From Marinobacter denitrificans (lineage in GTDB: Bacteria > Pseudomonadota > Gammaproteobacteria > Pseudomonadales > Oleiphilaceae): 64,000 bases of DNA. The stretch spans positions 1,302,001-1,366,000 of the forward strand of contig NZ_VMHN01000001.1 in NCBI RefSeq assembly GCF_008795955.1. The letters are read 5' to 3'. Position numbers and translations under genes: made by a program. The notes beneath the pieces are model-generated. The model was not told the DNA's origin and searched no databases. It saw only the letters and a list, made by a program, of their open reading frames with translations. Below are positions 8,970-18,386 of the stretch, one piece after another. Position 1 is the stretch's first letter; every line of letters starts with the position of its first letter.

Positions 8970-9043
8970 ATTTCATCCAGTTAGTAGACTACCTAAACTG
9001 CCGCAGCCTCAAATCCGGAGGTGGGTTGCCCGGGAACCACACC

Positions 9044-10657
9044 ATGTTGTCATCTCTCAAGATCTCACAAAAGCTCAGTCTGCTGGTCGGCGTTGCTATC
9101 ATCGCTTTCGTTGTCAGTCAGGGTTTCTCCATCATTACCGAACGTTCGAACTCTGAACGGCTGAATCAGGTCAAGGACAGATTGTACCCGACCCTAGAGC
9201 TCACCACGGTTAACCTCGGCCAGCTTGAGCTGATGGAAAAGCAGATCAATGGTTCCGTAGCTACGGGTGACGATCAGCAACTGGAAGCAACACAGGAATT
9301 CCGTGACATCATTGTTGCCAACCTTGAGGAGATCGCTGAACTGAACCCCGACCTGGCCAGAGAGGCCAAGGCACTGGACCAGGCCATCGAACGCTACTAC
9401 TCCGAAGCGACCCGCATTGCCACTGCCATTATTGAAGGGACAGCCGATTTTGCCCGCATCGGTGATGAAGCCTCCGCCAACGCCCGCAGGCTTGAACAGC
9501 TCAGAGACGATCTCAACACCATGCGCCTGCAAACCCGGGAGCATTTCCAGGCCGCCATAACCAACACCGTTGAGGCGTCGAGTCAGTCTACCTCGCTGGC
9601 CATCATCATACTTATCGTTGCCCTGGCCTTATTGGTCGGGCTAAGCCTGGTCATCGGCAAATCAATCAGCAGCAACCTGCAACAGATCATCAGGTCCCTG
9701 CAGAATATGGCTTCCGGTGAAGGTGACCTGACCTCCCGCATTGATTATCAGGGCAAGGATGAACTGCGCGATCTGGTCGACCAGTTCAACCTGTTCGTCG
9801 AGAAACTGCACAAGTCCTTTGCCGCTATCCGGGAAGATGTCGGCCGCCTGAATTCTGCGACAGATCACCTGACCCGCACCAGCCAGACCAATCTGGAGCG
9901 CATCAGCAACCAGGCCCAGGCAATTTCATCCACCCGCAACTCGGTGGACGAGTTGGTCCGTAGCGTTGAGGAAGTGGCCGGCTTTGCTTCCAGTGCATCT
10001 GATCAGACTCAGGACGCTGCCAGGTTCGCCCAATCCGGCCAGGAAACAGTCAACACCAACGTGGCAACCATTCGCGAGCTGGTATCCGAGATCGAGAAAA
10101 CCTCCAGCCTGGTTAACCAGTTTGATGAGTTCTCTTCACGGGTGGGCGGTCTACTCGACACTATCCAGACCGTTGCTGAGCAAACCAATCTTCTGGCCCT
10201 TAACGCAGCCATTGAGGCAGCGCGCGCCGGTGAACATGGTCGCGGCTTTGCCGTAGTGGCAGACGAAGTTCGGGGGCTTGCGGTTCGCACCCACAAATCC
10301 ACCGAAGAAATTCAGGGTGTCATCAGCGAACTCTCCAAGCTTTCATCCGCCGCTGTGTCCTCCATGGAAACCAGTGTCAGCAAGGCCCATAAGGGTGTGG
10401 AAGCCACCACCGAGTCCGGCGACATTCTCAACCAGATCCTCCAGAACGTTCAGCAGATCAGCGAGCTGAACGAACAGATTGCTGCCGCCACTTACGAACA
10501 GAGCACAACGTTCAATGAAGTGACAGGTCACATGACAACCATGCATCGCAATGCCGAGGCCGTCATGGAGAGCACTGACGAACTGGATACGGTCAGCCGT
10601 GACATCCAGAAAGTCAGCTCCGGCCTGCACTCAGTGGCCAGCCAGTTTCGCGTTTAA
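9044..10657 (+). CDS. Methyl-accepting chemotaxis protein
   Basis: The protein has one membrane helix near the N-terminus (about residues 12-32) and a roughly 150-residue periplasmic helical region. A second membrane helix (about 190-212) is followed by a HAMP domain and a signalling domain. The hairpin tip reads [20 protein letters not shown] (about residues 379-398). ATG 9044 was used, but GGAGG at 9017 actually favours a TTG at 9026, which would add six residues. It lies behind a Crp/Vfr site and 34 bp before the first porin gene, so chemotaxis toward whatever the porins admit is plausible. The ligand is unknown. Confidence 0.92.
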   Translation: MLSSLKISQKLSLLVGVAIIAFVVSQGFSIITERSNSERLNQVKDRLYPTLELTTVNLGQLELMEKQINGSVATGDDQQLEATQEFRDIIVANLEEIAELNPDLAREAKALDQAIERYYSEATRIATAIIEGTADFARIGDEASANARRLEQLRDDLNTMRLQTREHFQAAITNTVEASSQSTSLAIIILIVALALLVGLSLVIGKSISSNLQQIIRSLQNMASGEGDLTSRIDYQGKDELRDLVDQFNLFVEKLHKSFAAIREDVGRLNSATDHLTRTSQTNLERISNQAQAISSTRNSVDELVRSVEEVAGFASSASDQTQDAARFAQSGQETVNTNVATIRELVSEIEKTSSLVNQFDEFSSRVGGLLDTIQTVAEQTNLLALNAAIEAARAGEHGRGFAVVADEVRGLAVRTHKSTEEIQGVISELSKLSSAAVSSMETSVSKAHKGVEATTESGDILNQILQNVQQISELNEQIAAATYEQSTTFNEVTGHMTTMHRNAEAVMESTDELDTVSRDIQKVSSGLHSVASQFRV

Positions 10658-10691
10658 TTTGCCTTACCCTCCCAACCAGGAATAGCAGACT

Positions 10692-11894
10692 ATGAAAACC
10701 TACTTTCGCGTAGCGCCCCTCGCGCTCGCCATCAGTGCTGGTGGCGCTGTGGCACAGTCCAACGACGAAGCTGTTGCCCAGATGCAACAGCAACTGAACA
10801 GCATGCAGCAGCAGTTGAACTCGGTGAAAAATGACCGGGTTCGGTTCAACGGCTTTTTCAGCACGGGTTACAGCCGTGCCAGCAATGACGTTGGATTTAC
10901 CGGCGTGTCCGAAGACTCAAGCGTTGGAGATCAGAGCTTGCTGGCACTCCAGGGTACGTTTGATGTCACCGAGAAAAGCCAGGCAGTGATGCAGTTGGTG
11001 GGCCGTGGGTATGAAGACTGGGAGCCGGTCATCGAGTGGGCCTACCTCAGCCATCGCCCAACCAACAACCTGCAACTGCGCGCCGGTAAAATGCGACTGC
11101 CATTCTTCATGTACTCGGACTCACTGGAAGTGGGCTATTCCCAGCCATGGGCACGTCCGCCGCAGAGCGTTTATGGGCCCATCGAGTCCACGAGTTACGT
11201 TGGCGCCGACGCCACCTACACCATTAATCTCGACAACTCTGCCATTACTACCCAGGCCTTCACCGGCTTTAATGACCAGAACACCCGATCTGCAACAACC
11301 GAGTTCCGGAATCTCATCGGCTCCACGGTGAGCTGGACAGACTATCTGTGGACCGTCAGAGCTGTTGCAGTAACTACGGAAGCAACCGTCGAGGCTACCC
11401 GTCTTGCCGAGCGAGCTGCAAGCTTCGGAATCCAGCTACCCCCGGGAACCACAACACTGGCAGACAGCGACAGGGCTAACTTCTTCGGCGTTGGTTTCAG
11501 TTACGACGATGGCACCTGGCAGGTTATCTCTGAGGTGACCAGGTCTGAGGTTGATGGCCGCTTCACAGATACCGATTCAGCCTACATATCTGCTGGCCGC
11601 CGCTTTGGCAGCTGGACCCCATACCTGGCAATCGGCTGGTCCGAGACTCAGGATGATGACGAGCGCACTGGCGAGTTTTTGCCCACCGTGCCGGAAGCCA
11701 TCCTTAATACACGCCGGGACGAATATAGCGTAGGCACTCGTTGGGACATCACCCCTGGCGTTGCCATCAAGATGGATGTTACTCACGTGCGCGGCTTTGA
11801 AGACGCCCCGGGCGGGCTGAACCAGGACTACGTTCTGGTAAACGAGAAAAACAGCACCAACGTCTATACCCTTAAACTCGACTCGGCCTTTTAA
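10692..11894 (+). CDS. Outer-membrane porin-like beta-barrel with coiled-coil N-terminus (copy 1)
   Basis: A signal peptide ends near AGGAVAQ. It is followed by a short heptad-rich coiled coil (MQQQLNSMQQQLNSVKN) and then about 350 residues of alternating strand pattern ending in an aromatic residue (KLDSAF), as in outer-membrane barrels. The coiled coil plus barrel layout resembles DcaP-type trimeric porins, a suggestion from architecture only. It is clearly paralogous to the gene at 12509, sharing segments such as NGFFSTGY, RAGKMRLP, QPWARPP and DTDSAYI. It sits 11 bp before a small PstS-like gene. Confidence 0.82.
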   Translation: MKTYFRVAPLALAISAGGAVAQSNDEAVAQMQQQLNSMQQQLNSVKNDRVRFNGFFSTGYSRASNDVGFTGVSEDSSVGDQSLLALQGTFDVTEKSQAVMQLVGRGYEDWEPVIEWAYLSHRPTNNLQLRAGKMRLPFFMYSDSLEVGYSQPWARPPQSVYGPIESTSYVGADATYTINLDNSAITTQAFTGFNDQNTRSATTEFRNLIGSTVSWTDYLWTVRAVAVTTEATVEATRLAERAASFGIQLPPGTTTLADSDRANFFGVGFSYDDGTWQVISEVTRSEVDGRFTDTDSAYISAGRRFGSWTPYLAIGWSETQDDDERTGEFLPTVPEAILNTRRDEYSVGTRWDITPGVAIKMDVTHVRGFEDAPGGLNQDYVLVNEKNSTNVYTLKLDSAF

Positions 11895-11905
11895 GGAGCC
11901 CTGCC

Positions 11906-12319
11906 ATGAGCAAGTACAGTCTCACGTTACTGGCAAGCCTGCTGGCAAGCCCCATTGCGATGGCCGAAGTCGTGGTCATTGGCCACACCGCTGGCCCGGA
12001 CAGCATTACCCAGAACCAGGTACGCGATATCTATCTGAACCGCAGCCAGGAACTGCCGGATGGCCAGAAGGCGAAAGCGTTTGAATTACCCGAAGGCAAC
12101 GGCACCCGCGGAGAATTCCACGGCAAGGTCACGGGCCGTAATGATGCACAACTCAAGGCATTCTGGTCACAACAGGTGTTCACCGGCCGAGGTCAGCCTC
12201 CGGAGGAGCACGCCAACGCCGCCGCAATGAAGGCGACGGTCGCTTCTACACCAGGCGCCATCGGTTACATCGATTCGGCTGACGTAGACAGCAGCGTAAA
12301 GGTGATATTGACGCCATAA
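11906..12319 (+). CDS. Small periplasmic PstS-like substrate-binding protein (copy 1)
   Basis: The 137-residue protein has a cleavable signal peptide (cut near PIAMA-E). Its domain resembles half of a phosphate-type periplasmic binding protein: VVVIGHTAGPDSITQNQVRD, then DIYLNRSQELPDG and a closing segment TPGAIGYIDSADV. It is far shorter than true PstS (about 330 residues), and no ABC permease lies nearby. It may therefore be a periplasmic or porin-associated binding protein rather than a transporter component. GGAG precedes the ATG. It is paired with the upstream porin, and the whole pair is repeated downstream. Confidence 0.78.
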   Translation: MSKYSLTLLASLLASPIAMAEVVVIGHTAGPDSITQNQVRDIYLNRSQELPDGQKAKAFELPEGNGTRGEFHGKVTGRNDAQLKAFWSQQVFTGRGQPPEEHANAAAMKATVASTPGAIGYIDSADVDSSVKVILTP

Positions 12320-12330
12320 ATCACCTTTTA

Positions 12331-12361
12331 GCCGGGGCAAGTGCGACCGCTTTGCCCCGGC
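12331..12361 (+). terminator. Hairpin after the first porin/binding-protein pair
   Basis: A 10 bp GC-rich stem (12331-12340 with 12352-12361) and an 11 nt loop lie 12 nt after the stop codon. There is no clear U-tract, so it may be a transcript-stabilising hairpin or a weak terminator separating the two gene pairs. Confidence 0.4.
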
Positions 12362-12508
12362 CATCTGACTTTCGTCCTGAAAAAGCAGATGTGTTCATAG
12401 TTTGGCTACATAAATTATGAATAGTTTTTCATCTTCGATATACTCCGCGCCGCGGGCCAGGAAGGCGCCCGCATCATTGCGACCAGACATCAAAGGAGAT
12501 GATGTACG

Positions 12509-13693
12509 ATGTACTCCGTATACGGAACCACCACCCGTTTTGCCCTCACGTCCCTCACCCTGACTGCAGCCCTGTCACTACCGGCCATGGCCGATGACAG
12601 CCAGCGTATCGACCAGCTGGAACAGCGGCTGGACTCCATGCAGAAGCAGATGACCGAATCCAGCCTGGAAAAGGTCCGCCTGAACGGCTTCTTCAGCACC
12701 GGTTATACCCGCGCCAACAACGATGCAGGCTATGACGACGCTACCGAAAAGTCCGACCTGGAAACCCTCAGCCTGTTCGGCCTGCAAAGCACCTTTGCGC
12801 TCGGCCGCAATACCGAAGCGGTGCTCCAGCTCGTTTCCCGCGGCAATGAAGACTGGGACACGGAGCTGGAATGGGGCTACCTGCGCCACCAGTTCAGCAA
12901 CGGCTTCGAAACGCGCGCCGGCAAAATGCGCCTGCCCCTGTTCATGGAATCCGAAACCCTGGAAATCGGCTATGGCCAGCCCTGGGCACGCCCGCCCGAA
13001 GCCGTGTATGACCCGGTGCCGGTCCGCAGCTATCTGGGCGCCGATGCTGCCTATACCTTCAACCTGTCCGGATCGTCTATCCAGGCCCGGGCATTTGCCG
13101 GCCATCTTGATGACGAGGCCGACTCCCTGGGCCGGACCGTAAACGTTGAGCTACGGAACATCACCGGCCTGACCGCAAACTGGACCAACTACCTGTGGAC
13201 CTTCCGCGGCGTCTATGCACGGGCAGAAGCCACCATCGGGGGGACACCTCCACTCGGCGACGATGAAAAGTCGGAGTTCATGGGACTGGGCCTTTCCTAC
13301 GACGATGGCAGCTGGCTGCTGATGTCTGAACTGACCCGCGTTGAGGTGGATGGCTTCTACCAGGACACTGACTCTGCCTACATCACCCTCGGTTACCGGA
13401 TCAAGGAAGTTACCCCTTATGCAACGGCTTCCTGGGTGGAAAGCCAGGACAATCACGAGCGCGAGGCAACCCCGCTTGAAGTGCTGGATGTGCGCCGCCA
13501 GGCCTACAGCCTGGGCTTTCGCTGGGACATGACCCCGTCGGTTGCCATGAAGATGGACTGGACTCATGCCCGCGGATTCGGCAAAACCACCGGGGGACTG
13601 ATTGGCAACCAGCTGGACGCGCTGAGCGGCAATCCGGGCGGCCGCTTCGACAGCACCGACGTGTACACGGTTAGACTCGACGCCGCGTTCTGA
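12509..13693 (+). CDS. Outer-membrane porin-like beta-barrel with coiled-coil N-terminus (copy 2)
   Basis: The 394-residue protein has a signal peptide ending near LPAMA-D, a coiled coil (RIDQLEQRLDSMQKQM) and a barrel ending VRLDAAF. It aligns along its whole length with the porin at 10692; shared blocks include VRLNGFFSTGYTRAN, RGNEDWDTELEWGYL, RAGKMRLP and GQPWARPP. It has its own upstream region of about 190 bp with a TATACT hexamer at 12439-12444, so it may be transcribed separately from copy 1. AAAGGAG lies 10 nt before the ATG. The solute is unknown. Confidence 0.82.
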   Translation: MYSVYGTTTRFALTSLTLTAALSLPAMADDSQRIDQLEQRLDSMQKQMTESSLEKVRLNGFFSTGYTRANNDAGYDDATEKSDLETLSLFGLQSTFALGRNTEAVLQLVSRGNEDWDTELEWGYLRHQFSNGFETRAGKMRLPLFMESETLEIGYGQPWARPPEAVYDPVPVRSYLGADAAYTFNLSGSSIQARAFAGHLDDEADSLGRTVNVELRNITGLTANWTNYLWTFRGVYARAEATIGGTPPLGDDEKSEFMGLGLSYDDGSWLLMSELTRVEVDGFYQDTDSAYITLGYRIKEVTPYATASWVESQDNHEREATPLEVLDVRRQAYSLGFRWDMTPSVAMKMDWTHARGFGKTTGGLIGNQLDALSGNPGGRFDSTDVYTVRLDAAF

Positions 13694-13707
13694 TAACGGA
13701 GTAACCC

Positions 13708-14139
13708 ATGAAGACTCGACGGACATCCCTGACAGTGGTTCTGGCCGCGCTATGCCTGTTCGTGGGCGGTGCCCGGGCGGAACTGGTCATCATTGGCCAT
13801 CACGGTGGCCCGGATACCATCACGCCACAACAGGTGAAAGATATTTATCTGAACCGCAGCTCACGCTTGCCCGACGGTCAACGTGTTGTGGCGTTTCAGT
13901 TACCGGCGGGCAACAGCATGCGGGATGAGTTCAATGAATTGATCACCGAACGCAACGATGCCTGGCTGAAGTCATTCTGGTCACGACAGGTGTTAACCGG
14001 AAAGGGGCACCCGCCGAGGGAGGTGTCCTCGGCGAATAGTATGAAGAGCGTGGTGTCATCCACCCTGGGCAGTATCGGCTATCTCGATTCTACCCTGGTG
14101 GATGATTCGGTGAAGGTCCTGCTGACCCCGGAGCCTTAA
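13708..14139 (+). CDS. Small periplasmic PstS-like substrate-binding protein (copy 2)
   Basis: The 143-residue protein has a signal peptide (cut near GGARA-E) followed by LVIIGHHGGPDTITPQQVKD and DIYLNRSSRLPDG. It is closely similar to the protein at 11906 across its length, including the ending TLGSIGYLDSTLVDDSVKV. It follows porin copy 2 by 14 bp with GGAG before the ATG. Its TAA overlaps the stop of the convergent dehydrogenase gene by 4 bp. As with copy 1, no ABC permease or ATPase partner is present. Confidence 0.78.
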   Translation: MKTRRTSLTVVLAALCLFVGGARAELVIIGHHGGPDTITPQQVKDIYLNRSSRLPDGQRVVAFQLPAGNSMRDEFNELITERNDAWLKSFWSRQVLTGKGHPPREVSSANSMKSVVSSTLGSIGYLDSTLVDDSVKVLLTPEP

Positions 14140-15590
14140 AAGCCGCGGGGTACAGTCTGAGCTTCGACGAATTCGAACAGGCCTTCCAGGCCGCCTTCGC
14201 GGCCGATGCCGGACGCCTTCATGCCACCGAAAGGTGCTTCTGGCGTGGGGCCGGTCCCCGTATTCCAGCCACAATGACCAAAGCGCAGCCCGGCAGCCAC
14301 TCGCTGGGCGCGCTCCGCGTCTGCGGTGAACACATAGGACGCCAGTCCGAACTCGGTGTCGTTACCAGCCTCGATGACCTCTTCTTCACTGCGGAAGGTG
14401 GCCATGGGAACCAGCGGGCCGAAGGTTTCCTCACGGGAACAGCACATATCCCGGGTAACACCGGAAATCACCGTTGGCGGGAAGAACAGGTGGCCTTCGC
14501 CCAGATCCCCCGGTTTCTTGCCAGCGACCAGTTCGCCGCCCTTCTCGAGTGCATCCTCGACGTGGCGCTTCACCTTGTCGAAACCGGCCTTGTTGATCAG
14601 CGGGCCAAGGTCAACGTCTTCCGCCAGGCCATCACCTACTGTCATACGGTTTACCCGGTCCGCCAGCTTCTGTCCGAACTCACCCACCACCTTTTCGTGG
14701 ACAAATATCCGGTTGGCACAAACACAGGTCTGGCCGCCACCACGGAATTTGTTGGCAATCAGGTTATCGGCGGCCGCATCCAGGTCGGCATCGTCGAAGA
14801 CGATATATGGGGCGTTACCACCCAATTCCAGTGCCAGCTTCTTGACCTGGTCGGCCGTATCCAGGATCAGCTTGCGGCCCACTTCCGTGGAGCCGGTGAA
14901 ACTGAGCATGGGCACATCAGGGCTTTCACACAGCACCTTGCCGATCACGCTCGCTTTGCCCATCACCAGGTTCACCATGCCATCTGGCAGGTCTACATGT
15001 TTGTCCATCAGTGTAAACAGCGCAATCATCGTCAACGGTGTTTCACTGGCCGGCTTGATCACTGAGGGGCAGCCAGCTGCCAGGGCGGCAGACAGCTTCT
15101 TGGCAATCATGCCAATGGGGAAGTTCCAGGGGGTGATCAGCCCGGCAACGCCGATGGGACGGTAGTGCACAGTCCAGGTACAATCCTTGGGCTTTTCCGT
15201 CAGCGTGTGGGCGTCCAGTGCCTGGATATGTTTGGAACAGTAATCAAAGAAACCGGCAGCATAGTCCACCTCGCCCTGGGCTTCCTTAAGGGGTTTGCCG
15301 TGCTCCATACACAGGATGCGACCCACTTCCTCTTTATTGTCCTTGAGCGCATCGCGAATATCTTCCAGCCATTTACGCCGGGTCTCAATCGTGTAGGGAC
15401 TGGTCAGGCGAAGGGCGGATTTGCCAGCTTCAACGGCGTTTTTCACCTCACTTTCCGACATAGACGCCACACCGGCAATTACCTTGCCCGTGGCCGGATT
15501 ATAGACATCGAAGGTGTTTCCGTCCGGGGATTCAGTCCAGCGACCGCCGATGTAGCCAGTCAGCTTGGGAAGCAGTGGTGACTCGATCAT
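14136..15590 (-). CDS. gabD: NAD(P)-dependent succinate-semialdehyde dehydrogenase
   Basis: This 484-residue aldehyde dehydrogenase has the cofactor and active-site motifs VIKPASETPLTMIAL, FTGSTEVGRKL, catalytic-Glu region LELGGNAPYIVFDDADLD and catalytic Cys in GGQTCVCANRI (about residue 291). The CVCANR context is typical of GabD, the last step of 4-aminobutyrate degradation. ATG 15590 has AAAGGAG 5 nt upstream; a TTG 15 nt earlier overlaps that ribosome site. It stands alone. A related semialdehyde substrate remains possible. Confidence 0.88.
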   Translation of the reverse strand: MIESPLLPKLTGYIGGRWTESPDGNTFDVYNPATGKVIAGVASMSESEVKNAVEAGKSALRLTSPYTIETRRKWLEDIRDALKDNKEEVGRILCMEHGKPLKEAQGEVDYAAGFFDYCSKHIQALDAHTLTEKPKDCTWTVHYRPIGVAGLITPWNFPIGMIAKKLSAALAAGCPSVIKPASETPLTMIALFTLMDKHVDLPDGMVNLVMGKASVIGKVLCESPDVPMLSFTGSTEVGRKLILDTADQVKKLALELGGNAPYIVFDDADLDAAADNLIANKFRGGGQTCVCANRIFVHEKVVGEFGQKLADRVNRMTVGDGLAEDVDLGPLINKAGFDKVKRHVEDALEKGGELVAGKKPGDLGEGHLFFPPTVISGVTRDMCCSREETFGPLVPMATFRSEEEVIEAGNDTEFGLASYVFTADAERAQRVAAGLRFGHCGWNTGTGPTPEAPFGGMKASGIGREGGLEGLFEFVEAQTVPRGF

Positions 15591-15692
15591 CTCGGCTCCT
15601 TTCAATAATGTATAAATTCGGGTTTGCGTCAGTGTGATATGTCTCTCATAGTGGATGCAGAAACCGCTACTGTAAAGTCAGACAAAGGTGTT

Positions 15693-15720
15693 TTGACCAG
15701 CACCCGCGGACGCCTATACT
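15693..15720 (+). promoter_or_regulatory. Sigma70 promoter for the acetylpolyamine amidohydrolase gene
   Basis: TTGACC (15693-15698) and TATACT (15715-15720) are separated by 16 nt, giving close matches to both consensus hexamers. The ATG at 15751 follows about 30 nt later, giving a short leader with an AGGAGGT ribosome site. Confidence 0.65.
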
Positions 15721-15750
15721 CGAACAATGTCATTATCAGGAGGTCGGACC

Positions 15751-16764
15751 ATGAAGGCGTTTTTTCATCCCTCACAGGATCAGCATCTACCGAAGACCTA
15801 CTTTACTCGGGGCCAGATGCGCCAGCCACAGGAGGTCCCTGATCGCACCGGGCAAATGCTGGAGGGGCTGAAAGCGATGGGGGTTGCCGTGTTGCAGCCG
15901 GCTGACCAGGGCGCCGGGCCCATATCCCGGGTGCATGACCTGGGCTACCTGCGTTTTCTTGAGTCCGCTCACCGCCGCTGGTCGCAGATGGAAGACTGGG
16001 GCGACGAAGTGATTTCCAATATCTTTGTGCGCTCACCCAATGCCCTTAAAGGTATTTTGGCTGAAGCCGCCCGCTACCAGGCCGACGGCAGCTGCCCGAT
16101 CGGAGCGCATACCTGGGATGCGGCCTACTGGTCTGCGCAGACCGCCCTGGGTGCTGCCGATGCCCTGATCGCTGGTGAGCGAACTTCCTATGCGGTCTGT
16201 CGTCCCCCGGGGCACCACGCTCGCAAGGATGCTGCCGGTGGCTTCTGCTACCTCAACAATGCTGCGATTGCCGCAGAACACATGAAGTCCCGCTTTCCGC
16301 GAATCGCCATACTGGATACCGACATGCATCACGGCCAGGGCATCCAGGAAATCTTTTACCACCGCAACGACGTCCTCTACGTGTCGATTCACGGCGACCC
16401 CACCAATTTCTACCCGGTGGTGAGTGGCTATGAGGATGAGCGAGGTGAAGGCGAGGGGCTTGGTTACAACATCAACCTGCCCATGCCCCACGGCTCGTCA
16501 GAGGAGGACTTCTTCGCAAAACTTGAGGAGGCTCTGGCCGCCATTCGCCTGTTCCAGCCGGATGCACTGATACTCCCGCTCGGCTTCGACATCTACCACA
16601 ATGATCCTCAGGCCAAAGTATCGGTCTCTTCAGAAGGATTCTGCCGCCTGGCCACCCATATCCGCCAGACCGGCCTGCCCACACTGATTGTGCAGGAAGG
16701 CGGCTATGACCTGGAAACCCTGAGCGAAAACGTGCAGCAGTTCTTCAAGGGGCTGGAGGGGTAA
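15751..16764 (+). CDS. Histone-deacetylase-fold acetylpolyamine amidohydrolase
   Basis: The 337-residue protein has the arginase/deacetylase fold motifs: PPGHHARKDAAGGFCYLNNA, zinc ligands in DTDMHHGQG (about residue 190), and LGFDIYHNDP near the C-terminus. The length and N-terminus (FHPSQDQHLPKTYFTRGQM) match AphA/AphB-type enzymes that remove acetyl groups from polyamines, rather than eukaryotic-type HDACs. ATG 15751 has AGGAGGT upstream; the frame opens further back without a ribosome site. It sits close to gabD, which can serve polyamine or GABA catabolism, so a shared pathway is possible. The 3' end is 4 bp from thiI. Confidence 0.85.
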   Translation: MKAFFHPSQDQHLPKTYFTRGQMRQPQEVPDRTGQMLEGLKAMGVAVLQPADQGAGPISRVHDLGYLRFLESAHRRWSQMEDWGDEVISNIFVRSPNALKGILAEAARYQADGSCPIGAHTWDAAYWSAQTALGAADALIAGERTSYAVCRPPGHHARKDAAGGFCYLNNAAIAAEHMKSRFPRIAILDTDMHHGQGIQEIFYHRNDVLYVSIHGDPTNFYPVVSGYEDERGEGEGLGYNINLPMPHGSSEEDFFAKLEEALAAIRLFQPDALILPLGFDIYHNDPQAKVSVSSEGFCRLATHIRQTGLPTLIVQEGGYDLETLSENVQQFFKGLEG

Positions 16765-16768
16765 GGAA

Positions 16769-18223
16769 TCAGTAAGCGGGGGCGTACACCTTGATGTTGG
16801 TGTGGCCCTCGGCTTTCAGGTTACAGGCGTGCATCCGGCTCATGGTGCCGCGGTCGCAGTACAACAGGTACTGTCTGTCGGCCGGGAGAGTCCGGATGCG
16901 TTCACTCAGTTCGTAAAAGGGAATCTCCACCACCCGATTACTGGTCAGGTGCAGCGGTGACTGCTCGCCTTCCGACGGGTGGCGCACATCAATAATTACA
17001 TCGCTCACCTCCGGCGTATGGACCAGTTCCACTTCTTCAGGGGTGGTGGTGGTTTCCATCAGGCGGTTGACCGGTGTGTCCCCGCGGCTTGCAATGGCCT
17101 GCTCCAGCACCTGCGGATCCATATTGGCCTCGTCTTCCTCAACACGATGAAGCTTCGCCCGGGTTGCCGGCTTGCGGGAAATAACCCCACAGTATTCTGG
17201 CATGGTGCGGGCGAATGGCTCTGTGCCGATCTCCCGTGCGATATTGATAATGGCTTCCTTGTCCATGGAAATCAGCGGCCGCAGCACCACCTCGCTACTG
17301 GCCCGGTCGACCACGTTGAGGTTTGACAGGGTCTGGCTGGAGACCTGAGCTACTGCATCGCCTGTGACGAGGCCGGTCGCGTTATTGATGACGGCAATCT
17401 CTGAGGCAGCCTTCAGCATCTGACGCTTGAGCACCACGCCCCAGTGACGCTGGTTGACCGAGCGCATGATTTCTTCTACCACACCCTCGAAAGGTACGGA
17501 AATGAACTTGGCACCGTGAGAAGCGCCGTAGCGATCCCAAATGTAATGAACCACCTGCCGAACACCCAACTCATGGGCAGGGCCACCCAGTCTGAAGAAC
17601 AGGAAATGGGACCTCAGCCCCCGGCGCATCATCAGGTAGGCCGCCACAGAGGAGTCATAACCCCCGGAGATCAGGGTCATCACCGTTTCTACGGCCCCCA
17701 ATGGATAGCCACCGGCACCGCGGTGTTTGCGGTGGGCAATATGATAGTCCTGGTCCTGGATCTCAATACGCACCTCGACTTCAGGCTTGCCCAGGTCAAC
17801 ACCTTTTGGTGCGGAGGCTTCAAACAGCGCGGAGCCAACGAAGCGTTCAAGGTCGATAGATCGAAAGTCATGATTTCCGTGACGGCGCACCCGAACCGCA
17901 AAGGTTTTGCCCCGGATACGCTCGGCAAAGGCCGCCACCGCCTTTTCCGCAACATCGTCCATACTTACCCATGGAAAGACGCCGATTTCCTGGATCGTGG
18001 AAATGCCAGGGATGCGCCGGAGCTCTTCGATAACAGGGCCCGCCAGGCCACGGTCATCGGGAATCGCCACATCCACCCGGTCCCAGGAACCTTCAACATG
18101 GATGTCATTATCAAGGCGTGTAAGCAACTTGCGAATATTCTGGCGCAGGTGCCGCATCTGCTGTCTGCGAACGGGCTTGCTCTTGATCGCAACTTCAGGG
18201 GCAGGACGGATAAGAAGTTTCAT
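16769..18223 (-). CDS. thiI: tRNA 4-thiouridine synthase ThiI with rhodanese domain
   Basis: The 484-residue protein has an N-terminal ferredoxin-like/THUMP RNA-binding region. The PP-loop ATPase motif is SGGYDSSVAAYLMMRRG (about residue 188), and a C-terminal rhodanese domain has its sulfur-carrying Cys in YLLYCDRGTMSR (about residue 455). This is the long, E. coli-like form that transfers sulfur from IscS to U8 of tRNA and supports thiazole synthesis. The length matches E. coli ThiI (482). It converges on the acetylpolyamine amidohydrolase gene with only 4 bp between stops. Confidence 0.96.
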   Translation of the reverse strand: MKLLIRPAPEVAIKSKPVRRQQMRHLRQNIRKLLTRLDNDIHVEGSWDRVDVAIPDDRGLAGPVIEELRRIPGISTIQEIGVFPWVSMDDVAEKAVAAFAERIRGKTFAVRVRRHGNHDFRSIDLERFVGSALFEASAPKGVDLGKPEVEVRIEIQDQDYHIAHRKHRGAGGYPLGAVETVMTLISGGYDSSVAAYLMMRRGLRSHFLFFRLGGPAHELGVRQVVHYIWDRYGASHGAKFISVPFEGVVEEIMRSVNQRHWGVVLKRQMLKAASEIAVINNATGLVTGDAVAQVSSQTLSNLNVVDRASSEVVLRPLISMDKEAIINIAREIGTEPFARTMPEYCGVISRKPATRAKLHRVEEDEANMDPQVLEQAIASRGDTPVNRLMETTTTPEEVELVHTPEVSDVIIDVRHPSEGEQSPLHLTSNRVVEIPFYELSERIRTLPADRQYLLYCDRGTMSRMHACNLKAEGHTNIKVYAPAY

Positions 18224-18386
18224 AAATCGGACGTCTGTCGGGTGGCGTATTCACGTTAAAGTGCTTAGTGTAACGGTTTCACTGCATGCCTCAAAATCAG
18301 GCATTCCCGAAGCTGGTTATAATCAGACAAAAAGGCATCAATATGATTGCAGGGTGCCCGCGAAATATTCAGGAGTTTCACCGTTC

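Noticed and set aside
12578..13105. Minus-strand frame inside porin copy 2
   Set aside because: It is a shadow of the porin gene with no independent start signal or domain.
15637..15652. Second Crp-like site TGTGATATGTCTCTCA upstream of gabD
   Set aside because: Only one half-site is intact; the second half departs from TCACA.
17907..18386. Extended N-terminus for PpnN
   Set aside because: The extension is antisense to thiI; family length and AGGAG support ATG 18387.
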